This document shows positions 1-11,890 of a stretch of DNA of 64,000 bases, in pieces; the stretch's first letter is position 1; each line of letters opens with the position of its first letter. Position numbers and translations under genes: made by a program. The notes beneath the pieces are model-generated. The model saw only the letters and a program-made list of their open reading frames with translations, was not told the DNA's origin and ran no database searches. The stretch is from Helopsaltes ochotensis (Eukaryota; Chordata; Aves; Passeriformes; Locustellidae): the NCBI GenBank assembly GCA_013400155.1, contig VXBM01000563.1, forward strand, positions 246,858 to 310,857. The letters run 5' to 3'.

Positions 1-1007
1 CAGCACTGGAAGGAGCAGATTTAATTTCCTTTTCCTGCTCAGCACCAAACTGATACAAAGGCCTCTCAGTGAGAAAAATAATTGTGCTTAGGGCTTGGCA
101 TATGGAGACACAGGGTGTAGAGTGTGCAAACTTCCCAGCTGGTGGGGGATGTTAATGCCTGGAGAGGACCCAGCTTTCCAGCCTTATCCCTGCTGAGAGC
201 AGCCACCAACCACCCTGCCTGCAGAGCTTTGCTTCACCACCCTCCTGCACCTGGCTTGGGCTTGTGAGCAGGACCCCAAAAACACCACCAAGCCCACTCA
301 CTGGGGTGGCTGCTCTTGGCTCAGCAGGGAGGGACCAGCCCTGCCCCTGGGGTGGGCACCATCTCCTCAGTCCCACAGGAACAGGAGTTGGCTCCCGAGG
401 GGGAGCCAGGACCCAACTGTGCATGTTCAACAGCCCAGGCAAGGTCCTAAAATGATGTCCTCTGCTCTAGGGCAGACCTCTGCTTCTGTCTGCCTGTGAG
501 CTCTGCCCCCAGGCTGGGTGTGTGGTGTGGAGACTCCTGGGAGTATTCAGATTCTGATGAACCAGCAGTTTCTAATTTGAAAAATATTTGTTTCAGTAAG
601 TGTTTCCTGGCTGGTGCTGCTGGAGTATTTTTGTCTGTGCTAACAGTATTATATTACTGGGAGGGGAAGCTCATTCCACCTAATTGTACAAAGCGTGTAG
701 TGATGGAGATGGGAACCTAATTATCTTCATCAAATTGATTTCATTTTGGTTACCACATGGCTATTAGAGGAATGACAATAAATTTTGGTCTCTTTGATCA
801 GGACTGGAGTTTAACCAACATTTCTAAAGTCATTAATGTGTTATGCCTCCCCCAGGCTAATGATTTGATTACCATGTAAATGTAGTGAAGCCAAACACTT
901 CAGCTATACATTATGGATGATGGATAGAAAGTTTTGAGAAAATACATGTTGTACTAAGTATACCAGAAACACAGAGGATGTCACATAGCTACTGGCAGGC
1001 AGGGAGA

Positions 1008-1190
1008 GACAGAGAATTGTAGAAGATCTCAAGTTGGAATGGTCCCACAAGGATCATAATGTCCAGCTCCCTGATACTTGCAGGCCTATCTAAAACTAAA
1101 CCTAAACTTACATGAGTAAGAGCATTATCCAAATTGTTTATGAAAAACTGTACAGGTGCCTCTTTGTAACTTTTCTTATGACTAAATCCT
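1008..1190 (-). mobile_element. CR1 LINE 3' end fragment
   Basis: The plus strand carries the reverse complement of a CR1 tail: GAATTGTAGAAG, GTTGGAATGGTCCCACAAGG, ATCATAATGTCCAGCTCCCTG, then TATCTAAAACTAAACCTAAAC and GAGCATTATCCAAATTG. These follow the order of avian CR1 3' regions, so the element is in minus orientation. It is diverged, with no coding remnant. Confidence 0.75.
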
Positions 1191-2759
1191 TGCCCTGTAG
1201 GTCTGTTGATCTCTCTGTGAGATCAGAGAAAGCCATCTCAGTCCCTCAGGATCAGAGTGGTGCTGTTAGCAGATGCAGGAACAAAGTACACACAGAAGCT
1301 TTATTTTAGATCATTTCTGAGCCTAGAAGTGTTGAGGAACCATTGAGAGTCAAGTTCAGCTCCCACCACCTTGGATGTTTCCCTGTGTGATGGGGGCTGA
1401 AGTGCTGAACTGCAACTGGGCAGAAACTGGAACATGGCTGTCTTGGCTTTTGTCCTTATGTGCCTACATATACAGTTATATAGTGCCAAGAAACACTGTG
1501 GGATTTTGTCTTTGTGAAGCTTTAGTTTTTTTTTTTAAATGATATGCCACAAAATATGGATTATATCATGATATTAATTACAACACTAATATTTGTGCCT
1601 ATTATAAGGGATGTGTATGTATACACATGTTGATAATATAGTTGTTATTAATGTGCTATAGCTATCACATAACACAATATGACAAATTAATAGATCTTAC
1701 AGTTAAATATTCCACAATGTATTGTAATATGTTTTATCTTAAACCTTTCTGGCTTGCTGCCATCCTTTTTTTTCTTTCCCAGGTTGATTTGTATTGAAAG
1801 GAAGTACTTTAGTGCTTTAGCTCAGGAAACTGAGGCCAGCAGTTCAAATGATCCAATGTACTCTTGCCACCAGGCTGTGAGACATTGTGTTCCTCATAGG
1901 TTTTTGTCTGAAAGCCCTGCAAAACCAGGATTCCCCAGCCTTCTCAGGCAATTGATTCTTCAGCGCAATTAAAGAAATTGTGGTACTTGAGCTGAGCAGG
2001 AGCACTGCACACCATCTGCAGCTCACCAGGGCAGAACCGTTCTCCTCAGCAGGTTCCACACTGGTGATTCAGGAAGGCTCATGGAAGAGGAAGGTGTTTG
2101 CCCAAAGGGTGCATGGCCTGTCCGAGGCACTTCTCACCTGCAGGACTTTGCTGTGGCCACCTTGGCAGTCTGTGCCTCAGTTTCCCATCAGGAAGGGACC
2201 AGCATCTGTACTGTTCACTGCTCTGGTAAGGACAGGGGCTACACAGAATGTACTACAGCTGAAATGTGTCTATTGGGAACAACAAACATGTGTGCTATTC
2301 CAGTGTTATTTAAGTGCTTTTCAGTTATGTGTGTTCATAGGGAGGTGCAGGTGGGTGGTCTGAGTGTTGATAGAAGGGGCAAGGGGACCTGCAGTGCCAC
2401 CATCACTGCACAGAGTGCTCCCCTCACCTGCCTTCCTTTTAGCCCCCTCCACCGTATTGTCTACTCTGAAAGCATATCCCAGGATAAAAGAGAAACAAAA
2501 GGGTACCAGGTGTTCAGCAGGATCAACTTTCCTGCTCTGAGTCACTGGGCACCTGCCTGGACTCCAGTGTCAGGGATTTGGGGGCAAATGCATTTTTCAG
2601 TGGCAGTCCTGGCTTAAATGGGAGTAAAACTACTGCTTAAACATCAGGACATACAATCCTGTATCCCCTTTTCTGGGACAGGAGTTGCTGCCCAGCTGGT
2701 GGGCCACTGAGCACCAATGTCCTGGTTTAGCACACAGAATGGAGTACTTAAATAAAAGT

Positions 2760-2823
2760 ATAAATATAGTATATAAACATATATGTATATGTGTATATAA
2801 ATATAGGTATATATGCACATATA
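2760..2823. repeat. TA/TG-rich simple sequence
   Basis: An imperfect TATA/TATG low-complexity stretch with no perfect unit. It produces Tyr/Ile-rich chance frames on the minus strand. Confidence 0.8.
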
Positions 2824-5235
2824 CAAACATGCCAAAGCTATCAGGCTGAGGAGAAGGACCCAAAAGAGGCCCTTTTGTTTATTCTTTCTTTCTTAAGTAG
2901 ACCGCAGGTCCATGCCAGGGATTGGATGAGAAGGTGAACACCTCTCTTCTCCACTGGCCCAGCTGACAGTCAGTCAGTACAATTTGCATCCAAAGGCATG
3001 TGATATTTACCAATCTATTTCCCAAACAAACCTTATCTTACAGATAACACCAGCGTGAGAACGGCAAAGCACTACCTAAACATTGAGGATTCTGACTCCA
3101 TTCTAAAAGCTAAGAAACACATCAGAAAGGCTGCAAAAATCAGGGCAACATCAGGCCATGGGCAGCAGAAGGTCCTTGGATACAATGAGGGATTTTCCCT
3201 TTGGAAAGCAGACCTAAGGCCAGCCCTGCCAAACTGGAGGCAGCTGGTTTGTTTGCTCCCTTTTCCTGCCATCTCCCGGCGCAGGCTGCAGCTGCCAATG
3301 CCTGGGAGAAGGATGCGAACGAATGAAGGGCTCTAGTCTGTTAATTCATATTAATGAATATAAATTAATGCAGTTTTCTTTTCTCTGGCTTGCAGATATT
3401 AAAGGCCACTATGACTCATAAGCATGATCTATCTTATCTCTGGTGGCAATAACACGTTAATCACCTCTGATGGAGGGCGAGGAGCTGGCACGCAGGGCTG
3501 GGTGAAGGCAAAGGACCCTGCACAGTTCTACAGCTGCTGCAGGCATGAGGCAGGCAGCAAGTGACAACCCCAGTAATTTCCACACCCAGCATCTCTGCAG
3601 CAAACCTGTTACTGTGTGGCTTAGGACCTCTCTAGCAGTAAAAAAGTCAGGTTAGAAAATGTCAAACTACGCAACCGGTAATAAGAGTAACAGTTGAACT
3701 ATTGCAAACCTCCCAGTAAAAGATGCAGAGAACAGCTTTGTTTAAGCTGTAGTTTTAGTTTGGTTTACTGCTTCTCCATGTGTTGTTCTACATTTATCTA
3801 TATTAGCAGCAGGCACTCTGCAGTGCTAGCAGGGGAACACAAAAGCGCCTGACCTCAGTGGCACTGCAGCTCTGAAAACAGTTGATTTGGGACATCATTG
3901 TGCATCTTTCTGCCAGGTAAATTTGTAATGAGAGTTGGCAAGGAGAAAGACTCAGCAGCAAAAAACTGAGCATGTTTACAGAAAATTAAGTTGATCTTAT
4001 GGACCTGGTCCTGGGACAGAGGTGCTGCATTGCTGTGATGGGGGGGAACCACTCTAAATTTTCCTTTCCTGTCTTCCCAGGAAGGTTTGTCTAAACTTAC
4101 CTGCAGTGACTGAATAGAGCTTTTTTTTCCCCATGAAAACTGTGGGAAGAATGACAAAAGGGGGAAGAAATTAGCAGCAGGACTAAAGTATGGCACTCCC
4201 TGGCCAATCCCATAACCACTAAAATGCTTCACCAGTTTAATGTGATTTCACAGGGTAATCTTCAGGCAGCCTTGTCTGGAGGCACTCGCAGGCTGATTCG
4301 GCGCCCAGTGGTGCAAATCATTGAGTTGCTCTGTGGAAGCATAAGGAGAGGGAGTGATGAAATATTTTCATGTACCTTTTTCCTGTGACCTTAACCCCCA
4401 ATTCCCTTCATAAACTGAATACTGCTCTGTTGCACTACTCTCAGTCCTTTGAAATCCTTTGCATTTAGCTGGCAGATGAACAATCCCGTAGTGTAGTGAG
4501 CCAAAATACATTTTTTACATTTCACTGACATTTTTTGGGATAGAGTTATCTCCACATCCCTCCTTGAGTGAAAAAGGGGCTACTTTCATAATGATTCAGT
4601 CTTCACTTTTGCCACAGTTCTTCAAGAAAGACCAGCAGATGATGGGACAAACAGATGTACAATTTAGCTACCTCTGATCTCTGCCTCACCTCTTAAGTAA
4701 CTGCAAAAGAAGGTAAAAGAATATTTTAGGAAAGCTGCACATAGAAAACAGAGTTTAACTTGTACAGCAAATGTTCTAAATAATGAGAAAGGTTCTTAAA
4801 ATGTATTTTCCCTTGTTAGAGGGTCACAGAGGTACTGGGTCAGATGAAAAAAAAAATCTGGGAAATGCTGAGCCACTTCAAGGAAGCTCTATTGCAAAGG
4901 CTCAGATGGTAGTGATGTATGATTTTGGTTTTCCAGTGTGTACAGAAGTGTCAGGGCTAGGAACAAAGATTTGGCAGAAAAAAAGGATTCACATGGGCCT
5001 AATACTCTCAGCTCTCAGGCTGAAACATGAATTTGGTATTTATCTATCTCTTGTTGCCAGTAAGTTGTCCCTTTCAGTCTTTTCAATGGCAGCAAAGTTA
5101 TGTTAAGAATAAACTCTTTCACCAAACCTCTAAAAAGGTACAGTAGATGTTAATTTAGTCAGGCACTAAAAAGCAGGAACAAGTTTTTTCCAGAATTTGA
5201 AAATGTTCACATTAATGCTAAAAACAGGTCAGTCT

Positions 5236-5237
5236 GT

Positions 5238-5274
<37 letters not shown>
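5236..5274. repeat. (GT)n(AT)n microsatellite
   Basis: A short GT run is followed directly by about 13 AT units, a compound dinucleotide array likely to be length-variable. Confidence 0.95.
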
Positions 5275-6147
5275 GTAGGTACTCTATCCTTTTCTTAAAG
5301 CCTGATAGTATTAATACTCAAAAGATATCTTTCTGTGACAAGGAATAGTCACTAGATTTTATAATGGAGAAACAGAAGGTTTTGTGGTTAGCAGATACTT
5401 TGACTGGAGTCACCTGCCCATGCACAGACCTCTTAATGCAGGAGCCTGGATTCCTTTCCATCAGTAGGGAGAGGCCAGATCCTTGAGAAGAAAAGTTCTT
5501 CACATCTCTTTGACACAGTTTTAAGTGGAACAAATCATTTTTTAGAGACACTTTTCTCATTGCAGGGAATTTAGGAAATTAATTCAAGCTAAACACCTAT
5601 GCTCTGGGTGGATGGAGTGGTTAAGGTGAAAATGATCCTGGAACAAAGGAGGTTTTTCCTGTGCTGTGAACTGTTGCCTAGAGGGAAAGTGCTCCCTCCT
5701 CTGGGGGTCTTCACTTGCTCATCTCTTCCTCCCTTCTGAGGGTAAAATTTGGACAAGAACCTAAGTCTGCTCTATTCCCAGATGAGCATCCCCAAACTTG
5801 ATAAACTATGTTATCAAGTCTTTTTTGTTTTCTCTCATGCCAAAAGGTTATTAAATTATAATCATAAACAATTTAGCTTTTTCTGTATATTGGGAAATGA
5901 TATAAACATGAGACACATCCTCTGCACACAAGTGCCTAATTTTCTGGGGGCTACAATCCTTGCCTGTCCCTTTTGCCAGCAGCCTGAGGGGTTTATCAGT
6001 TGATAATCTCCCACTGAAATATGAGATTCAGGAGCAAGTCCCACTGTTTTATGTCATGCTCAGGATTCTAGGAGCCTATGGTGTCAAAGGGATGCTGTTG
6101 TTATTCCTGATAATACTTCCCTGTACCACTGAGACCAAGACATGAAC

Positions 6148-6185
6148 AAACCATTTGCTTTAGAAAAAACCAATTCGCTTTAGAA
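6148..6185. repeat. Two-copy short tandem
   Basis: AAACCATTTGCTTTAGAA and AAACCAATTCGCTTTAGAA occur about 19 nt apart, a recent-looking tandem duplication with a few differences. Confidence 0.7.
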
Positions 6186-8521
6186 CCCACAGTAGAAATG
6201 TGTTGTCTTATAGATCTAAGGGTTAACATCCTTGAGTAAAACCCTGAATTTACTTGTCAAAATAAAAAGATATAAAAGCAATTAGTAGCAAATTAGGGTT
6301 TTTTTCTGATATGCCAAAAAATATGGGTTATATTGTGCCATTGAAGGTAGGGCTGGGTGTAGTTGGACTGGTGGTGCTGGAAGAAAGGGAACTGCACCTA
6401 CAGCATTTCCTTCAGGGTGTGTCAAACCCAGCCTGTGCTAACACCTGAGCATGACTTTGAGGCTGTAAGAGATGGAGGGCACCAGTTAGTCTGTCAGAAG
6501 AACAGGTCAAACCTGACAGCATGTACCATTCTTCACATCCTTATTTCTTGTTGTGGGAGGTATTTTTTGGCACCATTGTGTGCAAAGGAAGGGGCTGTCT
6601 CCTCTTGGCTTGGATCATTTAATGGCATTAGAGGCCATTAAAGAGTAAAGGCACCTGTTCAGGGCTGGAGGAGAATGAACGGGACCTTTTCCTTTCTGTG
6701 GCAGAACAGGGCTTTAATGGTCTGGTGGAAGTAATTCTGTATTGCAAAGAAGTTGATAAAATAGAACATAAACTTCTCTAATAGAGGATTTAATTACCAG
6801 GAAAGCCAGGCTGAATAAAGCTTTTGAGCAGAACTATTTCATTGCTGAAAAGGCAATAATTATTAATCCCCCTTTTCCGAGGCCATGTCATTTATTCAGG
6901 AGGCCTTGGAGTAGTAAGAAACTGTGTGTCTATATGTGTGTATCTGCTTGTATGTCTTTGAGTTGTTTGATTTTTTTGTTCGTTTGTTTGCATCCAAGCA
7001 GACTGTCATTATCCTTTAAAAGTCCCAGATTTTCTCTGACTTCACTCAGGTTTTCAGCTAAACTGGTCTATCCACATGATCAAGCTGAAACCAGCGAAAC
7101 TAATCAGGTCTCAGGCTGGGCAATAGGTGTGATGGTAATGAATCAAAAAGCTTTAAAAGCTCTTAGTTGTTTCATTCTTCAACACACGAGTGTGGCTACC
7201 AAGGTCTAATGGCAGCAGAAGGACTTAATTTTATTTCAGAAACAGGCATTTCTGTGAAGCCCTCTGTTAGTCAATATATCAGCTTGTTCATGTTTTATTC
7301 TGTTGTTTTTCCAATATACAGTTGAAAAAGAAATAACTGTGCCTGGTGATGCTGGCGTGTACACTGTAAAGTTTTGAATGAAGTTCGGGTATTTACCCTT
7401 TAAACTTAATGAGATTAAACATGGAATCCTTCCCTACAGTTTGCCCTAATAACTGATTTGTAGTTTATGTCATGGTGTGTGCCATGGTCAAGCAAAAGCT
7501 ACTGCTCAAGGCAAAAGTCCACCATGGCTGTGATGGAATTGGGTCAGCTGACAGTGACTCATTTCTACTCAAACAGCTTCACCTTGCCAACGCCTTCTTC
7601 ACCCTGCTTCTCTTTATCCTGCCCCAATACCTAATGACATAGATCCAAGCTGAGGAAATGAAACTGCCACAAAGTCTTGGCTTGAAAATAAAGCTATGCA
7701 TAGCCCCTGCTGGGGAAGGAAACCCATGGGATGGTCTGTGAGGGTCTGGCACTGACTTCTTCAGCATGAGTAAGCAAAGACCTGTGGGGCCAAGTGAGCA
7801 CGGGGCTCCCTGTGAGCTGTCAGGCTTGATTTCATCTTAGGACCAAATATTCACATGGAGATGGACAGGAAATCTCTCTCTTGAAAATTTTTGCTGTTGG
7901 TGTATTCATATTTTCACAGTGGCTGCTGAAAAGCTTTGGATGTTTTGGTAACACTGGTGACCTCTATAAGGACTGGCAAAAGGGAAATTATCTCAAGGTT
8001 AAGGGTGGGGATGGTGTTGTTTGGGCTCAGTGTGAGTTTAATCTACAGTGGCTGAACACTGATTGTTCAAAGCAAAAACAATCCAAAGCCTCTCCATCAA
8101 TGGAGCAGAAATCTGCAGAGATGTTCTGACCTTTTGTTCATCACTTCAGTTTTCTTAAGCAGCTTTGTGCAGCAAGTCCCATGCAGTGTGGGTTTGAAAA
8201 AAATGCATTCATTTTTATTAACAAAGATCTTTGAGAGTAACCTGTAAGGATAAAATTAGAGTTCTATCCATTTCACTCTTCTTCCAGGAAAATACTGTGA
8301 CCCTTTATGGCTTCATCTATATGAGCAGGCACATCCCTCTCTCAATACAAATGTGTGGTTCTCACAATGCATCACATCCAAACTGAACAAGAAGGTGTCT
8401 GTAGTTCGACAGTAGGTGTGTGTAAAACTACATTCTAGCATCCTGGAGCACATTCCAATTGATTGCTAAGTCATAGTGAAAAATGGTCAATAAACAGCGA
8501 AAGAACAATTTTACTTGGCAT

Positions 8522-8649
8522 TTTATTCACTTAACAGAAACATTCACTTATCAGGTATCACTGAAGTGCAATTTACAGAACTTAGCAGCAAATTCACATA
8601 TGTAAATTCAGATTTATTTTCTTTTGTCGTCTTTTTTGTTTCTTTTATT
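8522..8649 (-). terminator. Cluster of three candidate distal poly(A) signals
   Basis: Three coding-strand AATAAA hexamers occur within 128 nt, at 8644-8649, 8613-8618 and 8522-8527, in AT-rich sequence typical of a long neuronal 3' UTR end. If used, they would give a 3' UTR of about 3.1 kb. The clustering is the main evidence. I see no clear GU-rich downstream element. Confidence 0.35.
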
Positions 8650-9599
8650 TTTTACAAATATTACAAATGTACATCCATTAGTACAGTATTGCCATTCACT
8701 CATGCATGTTATGTACAGAATCTTCACTAAAGAATTACTACTGAGCAATTTTTCCTTTGCTTCAGGAAATGCTGTGTGTAGGTCATGTGTGCTTCTGGGA
8801 TGGGGTCCCATCACACTGTTGTTGCACATAATGAGAAGAAGTAGGTATTTAAGGTCATATTCAACCCTAGTGCCAGCAGGTGCAACTCCATTGAGATCAG
8901 CTGATGCCCACTTGCACTGGGGACTCAGTTTGGTCCCCAGTGCTAAACTCATTCTGACAGCTGAATCCAGGGTTGCATTTATGTATTTCTTGCAACAAAG
9001 GATCATTCAATCCTGCCACACTTTTTTCGATGTCCTTAAAAATAACCAGGCATGATGCTTTGTTGTCACAGCAGCTGCAACACCAGCCTGGTGGAAATAT
9101 TATGCATTAGTTGGGTTGACATCATGCCATGGCTGGAGGAGGATGGGTGAGGGGAGGAAGATGTAAGGAAAAGCCATTGAGGTCTCATGTGTGCTGGACA
9201 AGGACTAGCTCGGAGAGGAAACGCAGAACGCATGCTTCCCCCTGCCCTGTGGAGCTCTGCATGAGAAGCCTTGTCTTCCTCTCTGGCTGCCCTGTGGTTT
9301 CTCTCCCCCAGTGGGAGCAACCAGAGCCCCTGGGGCCACCAGTGCCAGTGTCCCCTGCAGCCTGTCCCACACCTCCAGCTGTGGCTGGCCCTGCCTGCTG
9401 CCCCTCGGGCACATCTGCTGCCAAATCACACTGGAGGTCAGCTGTGTTACGGGATAGGACCATGTGCAGGTACCTGGAAGCTCCAGAAGGTGCCAAAAGT
9501 ATTCAAATGTTAATCAGAAGAGCTGTCAAAGTGGTCAAAGTATTGACAAAGTGGTTACCACAAAGTGTTTCCATTATTGAAAAGTCTCAGGTTTTTGGT

Positions 9600-9603
<4 letters not shown>

Positions 9604-9689
<86 letters not shown>

Positions 9690-9718
9690 NTTTTTTTTTT
9701 TTTTTTTTTTTTTTTTTT
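9604..9718. repeat. 115-nt poly(T) tract interrupted by one N
   Basis: Positions 9604-9689 and 9691-9718 are all T, with N at 9690. On the coding strand of ADARB2 this is poly(A). The N suggests the assembler could not resolve the length. A plus-strand frame running through it is only poly-Phe. No retrotransposed mRNA is recognised beside it. Confidence 0.95.
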
Positions 9719-9979
9719 ATTTTTGGTAGTTAATATGGAATGTATTACTTTGTTGAAAAGGTTTCTGGAAGGGGAGAGCTTTGTTTTATCTAATTTAAAA
9801 ATTCTAGTTTATCACAATTGTTTTTATACAAGACACTATAGATACATCTTGTGGTTTATAATCTAAAAATAAAATCTCATCAAAATACTGTAGCTATTCT
9901 ATTGTGGGCATCAATAAACAATGTATTTACTGTATATGGCTCTCCAAACATGATAAACCCTATACAAAGAGCATCTATC

Positions 9980-9985
9980 TTTATT
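9980..9985 (-). terminator. Candidate second ADARB2 poly(A) signal
   Basis: A second coding-strand AATAAA, about 1.73 kb after the stop codon, in AT-rich sequence about 260 nt before the poly(T)/(A) tract. Confidence 0.25.
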
Positions 9986-10384
9986 GATAGGAACAGTTTC
10001 CCGTGTAAAGGAAATTACATGGAAAAATATGAGCCTTGTGTCGTTTGAAAAGTAACTCAGCTTGACAGTTCTGAGAAAATACCAAGACAATTATCACAAA
10101 TCAGTAGCAGCATGTTATATACAGATTTAAAGAGAATCACAGGAATAAAAAGAAAACAGTAGTTATATACCCGCAAATCCTGTCATCTAAAAACCCAGAA
10201 ACTTAGAGAAATGTACAGGGTGCTTGAAGGTTGGGACTATCAAAGCTCAGTTCTCCCATGACTGTATCTTCTGCATTCTGATGAACTTTGGGATGGTTCA
10301 AAGATGAGAGTATAAGACCCAGCCCAGTTATGAACAAAATATTTAAATGTTGGGTGATATTTGCCTCCTAAGCGAAAAACCCCA

Positions 10385-11125
10385 TCTGCTTTTCAGGCTG
10401 CAGATGAGCATGAAGAATAATAATAACACTTGGCATTTACACAGAGCTAGAATCTGAAAGCTCATGCATTGAGTAAGACCTTACCCAAACCTGTGGTTGC
10501 ATCTGCTGTGCTTATGTCAACTGGACTGTGTGGAGAGGTCACTGCAAGAGTGACAAAATCTGTCTTACACTGTTGCATATGACCAGAGCATTTTGCTCCT
10601 GCCAAGTTCCTTAGATGCGAAGCATTTATTATTATCCCCATTAGACAGGTGGAAAAACTGAGGCAGGGAAGAGCCAAGCATCAAATGTGCTCTCTTGTCT
10701 GGGGATGTCTTACTTGTGGGTCACCAACCCAGTGATTGTTCGGATGCATGGAGCATCCTGAGCTCACACCCACTTAATTCAGAGCTGTGGGTCATCAGAA
10801 GATTGGAGTTCTGAGGCTCTGGGTCCTGGCTGCAGCCTGCCTGACTTTAGGTATCTTCCTGAAGATCCAGAGCCAGGAGCATGGTCACACTGGTCCTCAC
10901 TGGCAGCCCTGCAGAGCTGTGCACCCCCACCAGCAGCACAGGGGTGAACCGCCCCCTTGGCAAGGATCTGCATCCTGTCTGAAAGGCATGTGAGATGAAC
11001 TGGGCCCAGACAAGTAAAATTTGCAGCATTCAAATTGTGACTAGATTTGAAGATGTGTGAAGTGGTTTGTCCAAGGTTTCAGAGGGAATAAATGTAAGAA
11101 TCAAGGGCATTCTGATGCCTGGCTT
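10385..11125 (+). mobile_element. Interrupted ancient SINE-like fossil in the ADARB2 3' region
   Basis: Two pieces follow an old amniote repeat in order. 10410-10700 contains AATAACACTTGGCATTTAC, then ATTATTATCCCCATTAGACA and AAAACTGAGGCAGGGA. 11045-11125 contains GAAGTGGTTTGTCCAAGG and GATGCCTGGCTTTGTGCTC. The 10700-11040 interval is unlike the repeat and may be an insertion or unrelated sequence. The joining of the two pieces is inference. Confidence 0.45.
10625..10630 (-). terminator. Candidate proximal ADARB2 poly(A) signal
   Basis: TTTATT on the plus strand reads AATAAA on the coding strand and is the first such hexamer I found after the stop codon. It falls within a fossil SINE-like segment, where the tract reads ATTATTATCCCC on the plus strand. 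It may therefore be a chance hexamer of the repeat rather than a used site. Confidence 0.3.
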
Positions 11126-11713
11126 TGTGCTCAGAGCCAACAGTGGAAAAATCAGTTTAAAAATGCTGCATTTCTTTGAGATCCAAATTTTTTGTCACAG
11201 ATTTAGGCAGTTTACAGGATGATTTTTGCATAGAGGTTAGGAACCTTTTTTGGTGGATGATTATGGATGCTCTGAGACCTGCTGTCATGCTGTGTGCCCG
11301 GGGTACTTCCATTTCTGCTCATTATTTTCCATTATTCAGTGATGAATTTTGCACTGCTTGTGTCAGGGAAAACAAAGGTCTATTTTGGATCAGACAGGTG
11401 GCCCACTAACACCTCAAATCAGTAATAAACAACAGCATTAAACAATAAAAAGCAGAATCTTGGTGGGGATGGCATTATAATTTGGGCAGGTACATTCTTG
11501 GGAAGGGATCATGAAAAAGCAGTTTTCTAAAGTTGACTTCAGTGCATCAGACACATTTCTACTTATGTATTTCCAATACAGGATTAAAAGCAAATATTCC
11601 CATGGAGGTTGCTATTAAATCTCAAACTGCTTCAATTCTCTCCGCTCACGCGTCCTGCTTTGCCTTCTCTCCAGTTGGTGTGGTCCAGTAGTGTAGAAAA
11701 GGTGTGGAGTGAT

Positions 11714-11890
11714 TTACACAGTTAGTAGGAATTGATCTTGCTCTGGGGGTTTCTTCACCCAGGTGCCCAGGCCAGCTTTCTGAAATGCTTTAAACAGCTG
11801 CTGCTTAACAGACTGGTACGTCTGAGCCACCAGCTTTGCCTCGCTGTACACTGATGGCATCTCTCCATGGCTTGGTACTCGTGTGCTCAG
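11714..11890 (-). CDS. ADARB2: ADARB2 terminal coding exon (exon 10), C-terminal end of the deaminase domain
   Basis: This is the last 58 codons plus a TAA stop (11714-11716) of ADARB2, an ADAR-family double-stranded-RNA-binding protein of the neuronal nucleus. The minus-strand translation begins LSTRVPSHGEMPSVYSEAKL, continues TYQSVKQQLFKAFQKAGLGT and ends EQDQFLLTV. This aligns without gaps to the C-terminus of vertebrate ADARB2 and, more distantly, ADARB1. The acceptor is TTCTGCAG at 11891 and the exon is in phase 0 with exon 9. Residues matching the inositol-hexakisphosphate pocket of ADAR2 are visible: Tyr and Lys of YQSVK, Trp and the second Lys of GTWVKKP, and Asp of EQDQF. The Asp is notable because human ADARB2, as I recall it, has Gln there. 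Identity is near certain. Whether this protein edits RNA cannot be read from the sequence. Confidence 0.97.
   Translation of the reverse strand: MSTRVPSHGEMPSVYSEAKLVAQTYQSVKQQLFKAFQKAGLGTWVKKPPEQDQFLLTV

Larger units (their letters stand above)
1..8499. other. Intergenic region downstream of ADARB2, no gene seen
   Basis: No exon-like segment with splice sites and a recognisable protein was found on either strand. Contents are a CR1 3' tail at about 1008-1190, TA/TG-rich simple sequence at 2760-2823, a (GT)n(AT)n microsatellite at 5236-5274, a near-duplicate 26-mer at 1541 and 6308, and a two-copy short tandem at 6148-6185. Long frames such as 2081-2617 (178 codons) have no recognisable protein and look like chance frames. 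Confidence 0.6.
8500..11713 (-). other. ADARB2: Probable ADARB2 3' UTR and 3' flank
   Basis: No further exon is found after the TAA at 11714-11716. The first minus-strand AATAAA is at 10625-10630, which would give a 3' UTR of about 1.1 kb. A second lies at 9980-9985, and a cluster of three sits at 8522-8649. Between them are a fossil SINE, a poly(T) tract and a GC-rich block at about 9130-9500. The region around 8500-8760 is AT-rich with UTR-like composition and a minus-strand Pumilio-type TGTACATA at 8710-8717. Which poly(A) site is used cannot be decided from sequence, so the lower boundary is an inference. Confidence 0.4.

Noticed and set aside
2081..2617. 178-codon plus-strand open frame
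   Set aside because: Composition is unlike a known protein, there is no recognised domain and no exon-type context. Frames of this length occur by chance in 64 kb.
4783..5106. 107-codon plus-strand frame downstream of the gene
   Set aside because: No similarity recognised, and the surrounding sequence is AT-rich intergenic DNA.
9129..9866. 245-codon plus-strand open frame with a poly-Phe run
   Set aside because: It exists only because the poly(T) tract reads as Phe and includes an unknown base. It is not a gene.
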